Shown: positions 1 to 7,651 of the stretch, piece by piece
Position numbering within the stretch: position 1 is the stretch's first letter
How the letters are laid out: the number at the start of each line of letters is the position of its first letter
Assembly (NCBI RefSeq): GCF_024757985.1
Contig: NZ_CP103289.1
Coordinates: 744,001 to 808,000, forward strand
Source of the DNA: Cellulomonas sp. NS3
GTDB lineage: Bacteria > Actinomycetota > Actinomycetes > Actinomycetales > Cellulomonadaceae
Direction: 5' to 3'
DNA: 64,000 nucleotides
The notes under the pieces: generated by a model
Told to the model about the DNA's origin: nothing
Database searches by the model: none
What the model saw: only the letters and a program-made list of their open reading frames with translations
Program-made: the position numbers and the translations under genes

Positions 1-184
1 GCGCTGCTGCGCGGGTTTCGATCGGCGTCTTCTTCTGCAATCGCGCGCCGACGACGAATGGTGCCGCGCCAAGGACCCCGGCGGCCTCTGGCCCGATCAG
101 CCCTTGGAAGGACTCGGAGGTTAGGAATAGGTATCTCGACAGCTTGATCAGGACATCATTGTCGACGGCGCTTCGCTGGGCCAA
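1..184 (-). CDS. Partial hypothetical protein, possibly PIN-like (cut by window edge)
   Basis: An open frame directly follows the metallopeptidase gene on the same strand, with 1 nt between its stop and a TTG that could start it, and runs without stop to the window edge (about 61 residues). The N-terminus contains VDNDVLIKLSRY, which resembles the first acidic strand of PIN-domain nucleases (a D followed by hydrophobic residues and KL). No ATG is available; the true start may differ. Tight coupling to an ImmA-type peptidase is the main reason to believe it. The PIN reading is an inference from one short motif; the rest of the gene lies outside the window. Confidence 0.4.
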   Translation of the reverse strand, partial: MAQRSAVDNDVLIKLSRYLFLTSESFQGLIGPEAAGVLGAAPFVVGARLQKKTPIETRAAA

Positions 185-185
185 G

Positions 186-1157
186 TCACTTCCCCATGAC
201 TGTATCGAGGTATTCCTGCTGGTCCATGCCGAGCGCATCCCAATGCAACATCTTGCGAGCGAGTCGGTTGATCGCCCCACCGACGTCACCCTCGCCGAGG
301 ATTTTCAGCGCGGCCGTTCCTCGCGCCCACTCGTTGTGCTGGCGCGCGAAGATGAGCGCAATGGTCCCTGGGTCGATGCCCCATTCCCTAGAGTAGTCGA
401 CTGCAGCGGTCGCTAGCTGAGCCGGATTGAAATCACCCGGAGGGCGGGTGATGTCCAATTCAGTCCTGCCCGTTAGGAGCTGTAGCGCGAAGGCATTTGC
501 TGCCTCCTCCTCGTCATCCGGCTGCTCCCTGGCAGGATCCTCAATGTCGAGCAAGCTGGATGAGGTCCCGGTGTGGCCCAGGAATATGTGGCCCAGTTCG
601 TGGGCGACGGTGAAGGCCGCCTTTGCAGGGAACCGCGTGCTTTCGCCGATGATAATGGCGAAACCGTCGTGCCATTGCGCGCAAACAGCGTGCATGCGCT
701 TCTGGGGGAGAGGAAAGACAAGCGTCTGCACAACTGGTATACCACAAGCCCAGCTCAGCGTTAGGACGTCCCGTAGCGAGTACCCGGCCAGAAGTCGGCG
801 AAGGTCAAGGGCGCCTTGCCTTGCTACTGGTACTCGTGGTCGAGGCGCACCGGCGGCGAGGATCGACGCCAGTGAAACCGCGAAGGAGCTGAGGATGTCC
901 TGCTCAGTGGCTGATGTGCTTCCGAGGTTCTTGAAGCGGGCTGTGTCCTTCCAAGCGAACACGGGCTCTGTGTCGCCGAGCAAGGAGGATGGCTTGATCC
1001 CTAGCCGCCTTGCGATCGTCAGTTTCAACTCGGCGCGCGCGGAGATTGAGGCCTCCGCAGCGGCGCTCCACCACTCAGGCCAGACGGCGTCTATTGCTAG
1101 GTCCGAATAGCCGACCGAGTGGAGCGTTTGTCGGAGCGAGTTCTCGTTCTCGTTGAT
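186..1157 (-). CDS. ImmA/IrrE-type zinc metallopeptidase
   Basis: The protein carries the zincin motif HELGH (about residues 186-190 from the start used here), preceded by AFTVA, and a downstream EEEAANAFALQLL segment giving the third ligand, as in ImmA/IrrE (COG2856) peptidases, which cleave phage-type repressors or act in toxin-antitoxin and stress modules. The reading frame continues 43 codons upstream of the first conventional start (TTG at 1028), and those codons encode a plausible N-terminus (NENENSLRQTL... WPEWWS). The upstream extension begins at an ATC codon at 1157, 5 nt after a GGAGGTG ribosome-binding site; no in-frame ATG, GTG or TTG lies there. Third-position GC is lower than in the chromosomal genes to the right. 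It is divergent from the unknown gene at 1226 and appears coupled to the partial gene at the window edge. Confidence 0.8.
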   Translation of the reverse strand: MNENENSLRQTLHSVGYSDLAIDAVWPEWWSAAAEASISARAELKLTIARRLGIKPSSLLGDTEPVFAWKDTARFKNLGSTSATEQDILSSFAVSLASILAAGAPRPRVPVARQGALDLRRLLAGYSLRDVLTLSWACGIPVVQTLVFPLPQKRMHAVCAQWHDGFAIIIGESTRFPAKAAFTVAHELGHIFLGHTGTSSSLLDIEDPAREQPDDEEEAANAFALQLLTGRTELDITRPPGDFNPAQLATAAVDYSREWGIDPGTIALIFARQHNEWARGTAALKILGEGDVGGAINRLARKMLHWDALGMDQQEYLDTVMGK

Positions 1158-1225
1158 GGCGGCACCTCCCCATTTATTCGCGTGGCGCGTTGTGCCTGGC
1201 GGGCTGAGTCTAGTACCCTCTAGGC

Positions 1226-1873
1226 ATGGCTGTGGAGGATATTGCGCCCCCGTCTTGCTTCTGTTGGACCAAGTTCGGCACTGAGGCCGGCGACACGATA
1301 GATGTCATACGTGCGCGGAAGGAGAGTGAGCGACAAGCTGGAGGCGGCCTCTTCTACTGGGGTATTGGCAACAGTATCGCCCCGTCGATCCAGGCGCTCG
1401 TAGAGACTGCGTCTAATCCAGAGGTGCTATTCACGCCGATGCTGTCGAAGCCGGCTGTCGGGGATGTCGCCCCAGAGCGCGTCGTCTCGTGGCGCTCCGG
1501 GTTGGGTATCGATGGGCGGCCTTATTCGCTGCGGAGCGGCGTCGTCACTAGTAAGGCCAGTGCCGCTTCCTCTCCCAAGAGGCACTATGCGTTGGTGTGC
1601 TACTCGGTCGATCCGCTCGATGTAGACGGCTTTCCGGTCAACTTTGCCGCGGAGTCTGTAGTGAACCTCCGTTCTGGTGCTCCAGTGGGTTCTTCGCAAG
1701 TGACATCGGTGGTGCGCTATGTCGATGATGCGCCGGCAGCGAGGCGGCGGTACACCGTCGCGTTCCGTGCGACGCTCGTTGCCCCGTATTTTGTCACGCT
1801 GCTTGACGCCGGCACCGCCGTGCAGGGGACGAAGGTTAGTGCGGACTACGAGCAGGAACTTCTCTGGGCTTAG
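1226..1873 (+). CDS. Uncharacterised 215-aa protein of the integrated island
   Basis: No family is recognised with confidence. The N-terminus reads FCWTKFGTEAGDTIDVI followed by an RKESER charged helix and GLFYWGIGNSIAPSI, an arrangement that loosely recalls small EVE/ASCH-like nucleic-acid-binding folds, but this is weak. The protein has no signal peptide or membrane segment, so it is probably cytoplasmic. It is divergent from the ImmA-type peptidase (68 bp apart), shares its lower third-position GC, and lies beside a broken integrase. A TACCCT element at 1214-1219 sits 6 nt before the ATG and no Shine-Dalgarno is present, so it is probably translated from a leaderless transcript. A role in mobile-element maintenance or defence is only an inference from context. 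Confidence 0.7.
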   Translation: MAVEDIAPPSCFCWTKFGTEAGDTIDVIRARKESERQAGGGLFYWGIGNSIAPSIQALVETASNPEVLFTPMLSKPAVGDVAPERVVSWRSGLGIDGRPYSLRSGVVTSKASAASSPKRHYALVCYSVDPLDVDGFPVNFAAESVVNLRSGAPVGSSQVTSVVRYVDDAPAARRRYTVAFRATLVAPYFVTLLDAGTAVQGTKVSADYEQELLWA

Positions 1874-2075
1874 CCCGAGGTACCCCCTATTGGGTCGAGG
1901 TCGCTGTCGTGTGTGCGGCGCTTGCTCGTGCTCGGCACGAGGCGCGCGCGGTGCTCGCGGCTTGCGCGGTGCGCTAGGCTTGCGAGCGGTGCCGTACTGG
2001 TCGGCTACGGGACGCCGCGAGGTGGTCATTCTTCTCGGTCGCCGCCGCCCCCCACTCGCCGTAGGCGCGTTTGCA

Positions 2076-2318
2076 TCAGAGGTCGGGTCGGGGAGGGGCC
2101 GGGTGCAGCTGCGCAACCGCGCGCACGGCGTCATCGGTCCAGTAGTCGGCACGGACGCGGTCGACCATTCCCTCGTCGTCGACGACGTAGGCAGTGCCGG
2201 GCTGGCCGCGCCCGATGCTGTGGGCCGGCGCGACCGCGGCCATGGAGCTGGGTGATGCCCGGGCGAGCGCGAAGACGGTGGAGAAGAACAGGTTCTGGCG
2301 AAGCGCGTAATCGAGCAC
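2076..2318 (-). pseudogene. Possible 3' fragment of an unidentified gene
   Basis: The frame has strongly GC-biased third positions on the minus strand, as real genes here do, and ends in a protein-like tail (GTAYVVDDEGMVDRVRADYW...). It overlaps the 5' end of the degraded integrase on the other strand, so both may have been truncated at a junction near 2240-2300. No family is recognised. The 1874-2075 stretch beside it shows nothing I can name. It could also be an accidental open frame. Confidence 0.3.
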
Positions 2319-3218
2319 CTGGATGGGCGGAAGTTCAAGGACCTGCGGGCTGAGGAAGTCGAACGCTGGTTGCAGGTCCTTGCCGGGGCGCTGTCGACTC
2401 GATCCCTGGCTGACGTGCGCTCGGTGCTCAACCGCTCGGTCAGGCGAGCGATGTCCCGCGGTCTAGTGGCGCGGGTCGTCGTCGAGTTCGTGGAAGTGCC
2501 AAGGGGGCGTGCCGGGCGCGCGTCACGGTCGATGACCGTTCAACAGGCTGCCGATGTGCTGACCCTCACGGCGGGTCATCCAATGCACGCGTGCATCGTC
2601 GTGTCGCTGGTGACGGGCCTGCGGACGGAGGGAGTCCGTGCCCTGCGTTGGGTTCACCTGGACCTGGTCGGCGAGCGGATGCGGGTCGCCCGGCGTCGGT
2701 TGCGGTGTGGCGGTCTGCCGGGTCGGAGGCGACACCAAGACGGCGAAGTCGCGACGGACGATCGCGCTCTCGGGTCTCGCCGTTGCGGTGCTGCATCGGC
2801 ACCGAGCGGCCCAGACCGCGGCGCGCTTCGCGGCCGGCTCCAGCTGGCAGGACTCCGGGCTGGTCTTCACGTCACGGGTCGGGACGATGCTCGACGCGTC
2901 GAACGTGCGTGACGCGTTCCGGTCTGCCCTGACGTTGGTGCCGGGCATCGAGCCGGCGGAGTGGACTCCGCGGGACCTACGTCATTCGTTCGCCTCGATC
3001 ATGTCCGAGCGCGGTGTGCCGCTGGAGGAGATTCGCGGCTGCTCGGCCACTCGGGCACCGCCGTGACAGAGGCGGTCTACCGCGAGGAACTGCTGCCGGT
3101 GATCCAGACCGGCGCGCGGGTGATGGACAGCGTCTTCTTGCACGTCGAGGTGGACCCGCTGTCGGGCATGGAAGCGCTGTTCAGCGTCGCGGAGGCGATG
3201 GGTCGAGAGCCCGCGTAG
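2242..3218 (+). pseudogene. Degraded tyrosine-type integrase
   Basis: Pieces of a tyrosine recombinase lie in different frames. A possible first piece (KTVEKNR) and a core-binding segment (LAKRVIEHLDG...RWLQVLAG) read collinearly only after a shift near 2295. The catalytic domain carries the first Arg region TGLRTEGVRALRW, then shifts frame near 2690 into GGDTKTAKSRRTIALSG and [18 protein letters not shown] (the H-x-x-R box), and shifts again near 3040 into [18 protein letters not shown], which holds the GH box and the nucleophile Tyr. The gene ends at 3218, about 100 bp from the 3' end of tRNA-Pro, the usual position for an integrase beside its attachment site. With at least two clear frameshifts and no N-terminal arm it cannot make an intact enzyme. 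Confidence 0.8.
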
Positions 3219-3271
3219 TCCCCGGCAGTCCCCCAGGTCATTGCGAGGCGGGATGGGCCAGGGAACGACGA

Positions 3272-3307
3272 AGGCCCGCAGCCAGCGTTTCCGCTGACCA
3301 CGGGCCT
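3272..3307 (-). terminator. Nested hairpin downstream of tRNA-Pro
   Basis: AGGCCCG at 3272-3278 pairs with CGGGCCT at 3301-3307, and an inner CAGCG/CGCTG stem closes on a TTTC loop. It lies between the broken integrase and the tRNA 3' end and would end tRNA transcription leftward, although no strong U-tract follows. Confidence 0.55.
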
Positions 3308-3319
3308 CTGCCCATCGAG

Positions 3320-3393
<74 letters not shown>

Positions 3394-3715
3394 GTTGAGC
3401 CTGCTCAGGATAGCGGAGTCGGAGGCGCAGGTCGAAACGGGCCCGACCGGCCCGCCCCCGCCCGCCCCGGCCGCGCCGCAGAGCCACCCCGACCTCGGAC
3501 GCGGACCGGCCGTGCGCGGGGGGCGCCGCTACGCACAGCGCGCGCACAGGCTGCGCGGACACCCGACTACGCGCTCCGCGGAACCTCCGCGACGCACCGT
3601 GCGTGAGGGTTGCCTCATCCGGTGGGCGTCTGACACCGTGTTTCGTCGCGGCGGCTCCGGTCGTCGCTCGTTGTCGTCGACAGGGTCGTCGCCGGCCTGG
3701 ACCTAGGGGGGCACA
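3394..3715. other. Intergenic region between tRNA-Pro and the Tat-exported protein
   Basis: A TATCCT element at 3408-3413 on the minus strand could be the -10 box of the tRNA. The rest is GC-rich sequence in which I see no gene. Confidence 0.5.
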
Positions 3716-4786
3716 GTGGACATCACCCGTCGCACCGCGCTCGCGGTCCTCGGCGCCGGGGCCGGCGCGGTCAGCCTCGCGACGACCGCGCACGGTCACG
3801 ACGGGCCCCCGGCCGAGCCGGTACCCGCGGCGGGCCCGTGGTCGTCGACCGCGGTCGAGACGACGACGCTCGCGTGGTTCGACGCCGCCTTCACCACCGA
3901 GACGCTCGCCGAGGTGCCCCGGGTCCTCGAGGTGCGGGGCCTCACGCCGTCGACGCCGGAGCTCACGGGCGTCCTGGTGTTCGACCCCCGGCTCCTCGCA
4001 CGCCGTGGCGACGTGATGCTGTCGAGCGCGGGTCGTGTCTGGACCGTCCCGGTCGCGGAGCACCGCACGGCGGAGGGCGTGACGGAGCTGCGGTTCGGGC
4101 TCACGAGCGCGCCGGGCGCCGCGCCGGACGACGTGCCGCACGACGCGCCGACGCTCGTGCTCCTGCCGCTCGTGCCGCGCGCGCTGTACCCGGCGGAGAA
4201 CGTCGCGGACGTCGTCCCGTTGACGCTCACGCTCACGGGCGGCGCGGGCGAGTACCGCTGGGCCGACGTGTCGACGAGCACCCCGCGCGCGCCGTGGGGC
4301 GCCGAGCTCGCCGCCGCGTGGACGTCGTGCGGCGTGGGCGCAGCCGGTGCGGCGCGCAGCTACCGATTCCCGGTGGGCGTCCGCGTCGCCGGCGTCGGGC
4401 CGGGTCCGGTCCCGGCGGGCACCCGGCTCACGGTCGACCTCGACGCCCGGCTCGTCGCCGCGGTGGCCGCGCCCGAGCTGCGCCTCGACGGCGCCCCGCT
4501 CGACCGCTCGCGCGCGGAGGTCACCTCGACGCGCGCGGGCGACCTGCTGCGGACGGTCGTGCGCCTGCGCGACGAGGTCCCGGCGGGCACGGTGCTCGAC
4601 GTCGCGCTCGACGTGACGCCGTCCGGCTCGGCGCAGGACGTCGCGGGGCTCCACTACGCCACGGTGACGCTCGCCGGGGTCGACGACGCGGCCCGCCCGC
4701 AGCGCGCGACCGGCCGGTGCTCCGTGAGCGACCTCACGTCCTCGGGGACCCCGCACGCCGAGTCCGCCACGTGCGGCACGACCTGA
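3716..4786 (+). CDS. Tat-exported protein of unknown function
   Basis: The N-terminus has a twin-arginine signal (TRRTALAVLG followed by an Ala/Gly-rich core and a probable cleavage near TTAHG), so a folded protein of about 325 residues should leave the cell. The mature part is Val/Thr/Asp-rich, looks like an all-beta fold, and has Cys only near the middle and the C-terminus. No enzyme motif is seen. It starts at GTG behind AGGGGGG and ends 14 bp before the DUF1906 gene, so the two are probably one transcription unit and may act together at the cell surface. Confidence 0.75.
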   Translation: MDITRRTALAVLGAGAGAVSLATTAHGHDGPPAEPVPAAGPWSSTAVETTTLAWFDAAFTTETLAEVPRVLEVRGLTPSTPELTGVLVFDPRLLARRGDVMLSSAGRVWTVPVAEHRTAEGVTELRFGLTSAPGAAPDDVPHDAPTLVLLPLVPRALYPAENVADVVPLTLTLTGGAGEYRWADVSTSTPRAPWGAELAAAWTSCGVGAAGAARSYRFPVGVRVAGVGPGPVPAGTRLTVDLDARLVAAVAAPELRLDGAPLDRSRAEVTSTRAGDLLRTVVRLRDEVPAGTVLDVALDVTPSGSAQDVAGLHYATVTLAGVDDAARPQRATGRCSVSDLTSSGTPHAESATCGTT

Positions 4787-4800
4787 GCGGGGGACGGACG

Positions 4801-7197
4801 ATGGCGGACTTCTGGGTCCAGGAGGCGCAGGCCTGGGTCAACGGCACCTACGGCGGGGTCGCCGGCTACACGCCGGTCGAGGTCGACGGGGTCACGGGCT
4901 GGCGCACGGTCTTCGCCCTCACGCGCGGGCTCCAGGTCGAGCTCGGCATCACGGCCCTCTCGGACAACTTCGGCGCGACGACGACCGCACGGTTCGCCGC
5001 CCAGGTCGGGACGCTGACCCCGCAGAGCCCCGCGTCGAACGTGGTGCGGATCCTGCGGTGCGCGCTGTGGTGCAAGGGCTACCAGGGCGGCGACGTGCGC
5101 GACGGCGCGTTCGACGACGCGCTCGCGCTCTCCGTGGTCCGCGTCCTGCAGGACCTCGGGCTCCCCGGCACGACCCCCGCGGTCGACGTCAAGGTCATGA
5201 AGAGCCTGCTCAGCATGGACGCCTACCTCACCGTGCCGGGCGGGCGCGACGGGGTCCGGGCGTTCCAGCAGTGGCTCAACTCGCGCTACCTGACCCGGCT
5301 CGACTTCGCGGTCGTCCCCTGCGACGGGCGCTACGCGCGGGACGTCCAGCGCGGGCTCATGCTCGGCGTCCAGTACGAGATCGGGATGGCCGACGGCGTC
5401 GCGAACGGGAACTTCGGCCCCGGGACGCAGGCCGGCCTGCGGGGACCGGCGTACGTCGAGCCGGGCAGCACCGACGACCGTGCCGCGTTCGTGCGGCTCT
5501 TCCAGGGCGCGCTGCTGTGCAACGGCTACGCCTCGCCGTTCGACGGCACGTTCGGCGCCGGGACCTCGGAGGCCGTCGCGGCGTTCCAGGACTTCGTGCA
5601 GCTCGCCCCGACGGGCGTCGGGGACTTCGCCACGTGGGCGTCGCTCCTCGTGAGCTCGGGCGACCCGGACCGCCCCGGCACCGCGGCGGACACCTCGACG
5701 CCGCTGACCCCCGCCATGGCGGCCGCCCTGCGCGAGGCGGGCTACCGGACCGTCGGGCGGTACATGAGCGTCGCGACGAAGCGCTACCGCCGCGCGGAGC
5801 TCGACGACGTGCTGGCCGCCGGGCTCGCCACGTTCCCGATCTACCAGGAGTTCGGCAACGAGGCGAAGTACTTCACCGACGAGATCGGCTACGGCCACGG
5901 GCTGGCCGCCGCCCGCCGCGCCCGCCAGCTCGGGTTCCGGCCCGGCGCGGTGATCCACTTCGCCGTCGACTACGACGCCACGAACGACGACATCGACGCG
6001 CGCGTCCTCCGGTACTTCGAGGGCGTCAACCGCGGGATCGGCGCCGCGCGGGCGGGGGAGTACCGGGTCGGGGTGTACGGCTCGCGGAACGTGTGCGCCC
6101 GGGTGTGCGCCCGCGAGCTCGCGATGAGCGCGTTCGTCGCGGGCATGTCCCGCGGCTGGAGCGGCAACCTCGGCTTCCCGCTGCCCCCGCAGTGGGCGTA
6201 CGACCAGGTGCAGACCCTCACGGTCGGGGCCGGGGCCGGCGTCGTGACGATCGACAAGGTCGTCCGCTCGCCGCGCGCCGAGCCGGTCGCCGCCGACGGG
6301 CTCGTCGAGACCCCGCGCGGCACCGACGACGCGGGCTTCCACCAGATGTTCTGGTCCCTGACCCAGCTCCGCTTCGAGGCCGAGGTCGCGCTCCGCGGGG
6401 CGTCCGACGAGGCCCGCGCCCAGGCCGACGACCTCGTGCTGCACCACGCGCAGACCGGCCGGTACGCGACCGCCGCGTGGGTCGCGTCAACGCCGCTCGC
6501 AGAGACCAGGCTCTCCGACCCGCCGGCGTCCGAGCTCGCGGCCGCACGCGCCCGGTTCCTCGCGACCCCCCCGCCCGCCGCCAACCCAGCCGACTACGAC
6601 GGCGACCTGGCGCACCTCGCGGCGAGCGCACGCGTCTGGTCGATCGCGGGCTTCGCCGACGACCCAGCGACCGTGGGCCGCGGCGACCTCGGCAGCTGGG
6701 CCCTCGACCTCGTCGCGCTCTGGGCCCAGTACGTCACGGTCCGCGAGTCCGGCCCCGAGCCGCGCGGCGGTGCCCAGGCCTGGCTCGCCGAGCGGATCGG
6801 CACGGGGACGGGCGCGCTCACCCGCGCCGACCTCGTCGCGGACGTCGACGCCTACCTCGTCTCGCGGGCCCGGGAGGCGGACCCGTCGCGGGGCGTCGCG
6901 GACGTCGTGCGCGAGATCCTCGTCCGGTCCGAGCAGGATCCGACGTGGCGCTTCGCGGAGTTCCTCGACGCACGCTTCGGCGGCCGGCACGTGACCGCCC
7001 GCAGCGCCGTGGCGGCCCTCGTCGACCCCCGGACGCCGTGGCGCGACGGCCCGGTGGCGCAGTTCTCGGGCACCCGACGACCCGGCGAGCGCAGCTCCGC
7101 GGTCACGAGCCGGCGCGAGCTCGGGGGCGAGCCCCGGGCGGTCGCCCAGGCGTTCGTGACCGTGCTGTGGCGGCTCGCGGGGCGCCCGCTGAGCTGA
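4801..7197 (+). CDS. Peptidoglycan-binding repeat protein with DUF1906 glycosidase-like domain
   Basis: The ATG at 4801 follows GGGGGACGG. Residues 1-290 contain several PGBD-like repeats (WVNGTYGGVAGYTPVEVDG..GW; LQVELGITALSDNFG; FDGTFGAGTSEAVAAFQDF). Residues about 300-500 match the DUF1906/Rv2525c-like glycoside-hydrolase-like TIM barrel (TPAMAAALREAGYRTVGRYMS; GAVIHFAVDYDAT; RVGVYGSRNV). The last 270 residues are an unassigned helical region. No signal peptide or membrane segment is present, although the domains imply a cell-wall substrate; family members known to me also begin this way. A longer reading in the same frame upstream of 4801 only shadows the Tat-protein gene. Secretion route and substrate are unknown. 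Confidence 0.85.
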   Translation: MADFWVQEAQAWVNGTYGGVAGYTPVEVDGVTGWRTVFALTRGLQVELGITALSDNFGATTTARFAAQVGTLTPQSPASNVVRILRCALWCKGYQGGDVRDGAFDDALALSVVRVLQDLGLPGTTPAVDVKVMKSLLSMDAYLTVPGGRDGVRAFQQWLNSRYLTRLDFAVVPCDGRYARDVQRGLMLGVQYEIGMADGVANGNFGPGTQAGLRGPAYVEPGSTDDRAAFVRLFQGALLCNGYASPFDGTFGAGTSEAVAAFQDFVQLAPTGVGDFATWASLLVSSGDPDRPGTAADTSTPLTPAMAAALREAGYRTVGRYMSVATKRYRRAELDDVLAAGLATFPIYQEFGNEAKYFTDEIGYGHGLAAARRARQLGFRPGAVIHFAVDYDATNDDIDARVLRYFEGVNRGIGAARAGEYRVGVYGSRNVCARVCARELAMSAFVAGMSRGWSGNLGFPLPPQWAYDQVQTLTVGAGAGVVTIDKVVRSPRAEPVAADGLVETPRGTDDAGFHQMFWSLTQLRFEAEVALRGASDEARAQADDLVLHHAQTGRYATAAWVASTPLAETRLSDPPASELAAARARFLATPPPAANPADYDGDLAHLAASARVWSIAGFADDPATVGRGDLGSWALDLVALWAQYVTVRESGPEPRGGAQAWLAERIGTGTGALTRADLVADVDAYLVSRAREADPSRGVADVVREILVRSEQDPTWRFAEFLDARFGGRHVTARSAVAALVDPRTPWRDGPVAQFSGTRRPGERSSAVTSRRELGGEPRAVAQAFVTVLWRLAGRPLS

Positions 7198-7651
7198 GTG
7201 GCCCCCCCGTGCGCCGGACTCGATCCTGGGCGTGAGGACGGCCGGCGCCGTCGCGGTCATGGCCCGGGCAGCCGGAGCGCCGCCTGCCACCCCTGTCGTC
7301 GGCATCGGCGCCTCAGAACCCGAGGCGGTGTCGCGCTCGAGCCCGGCCTGACGTGCCGGCCGGACCCATCCGAGGGGCGACGGCGGGACGCCTGGGTGCC
7401 GCCGCCCGAAAGGGGCGCGGGTCATGCGTGCGTGCGCCGGCCGGTCCTACGGAAAGCGGGATCCGCACAATAGTTATTACCAATATTACCCCTTGTCTCA
7501 ACCAATGTGACTGTGCCAGTCTTTCGTGCGCCCCGGTGCCCGGGGCAACGACTCGCTCATCGTGAGTGCACAGCTGCACTCGTCTGGGTACGTCGTCGAC
7601 GTGCCCGAGACGGCGAGTCGGCGGTCCGCCCTGTCAACGGTTGGAGACCGC
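7198..7651. other. Intergenic region with AT-rich probable promoter
   Basis: Most of this 454-bp gap is non-coding GC-rich DNA. Positions about 7464-7520 are strikingly AT-rich (TAGTTATTACCAATATTACC) against the surroundings and probably contain the promoter or a regulator site of the secreted-protein operon starting at 7652. I see no convincing gene. Confidence 0.5.

Noticed and set aside
3838-4800. Extension of the DUF1906 gene upstream to give a 1119-aa protein
   Set aside because: The extension is out of phase with the Tat-protein gene and reads as Arg-rich shadow sequence; the ATG at 4801 has its own ribosome-binding site and a family-typical N-terminus.
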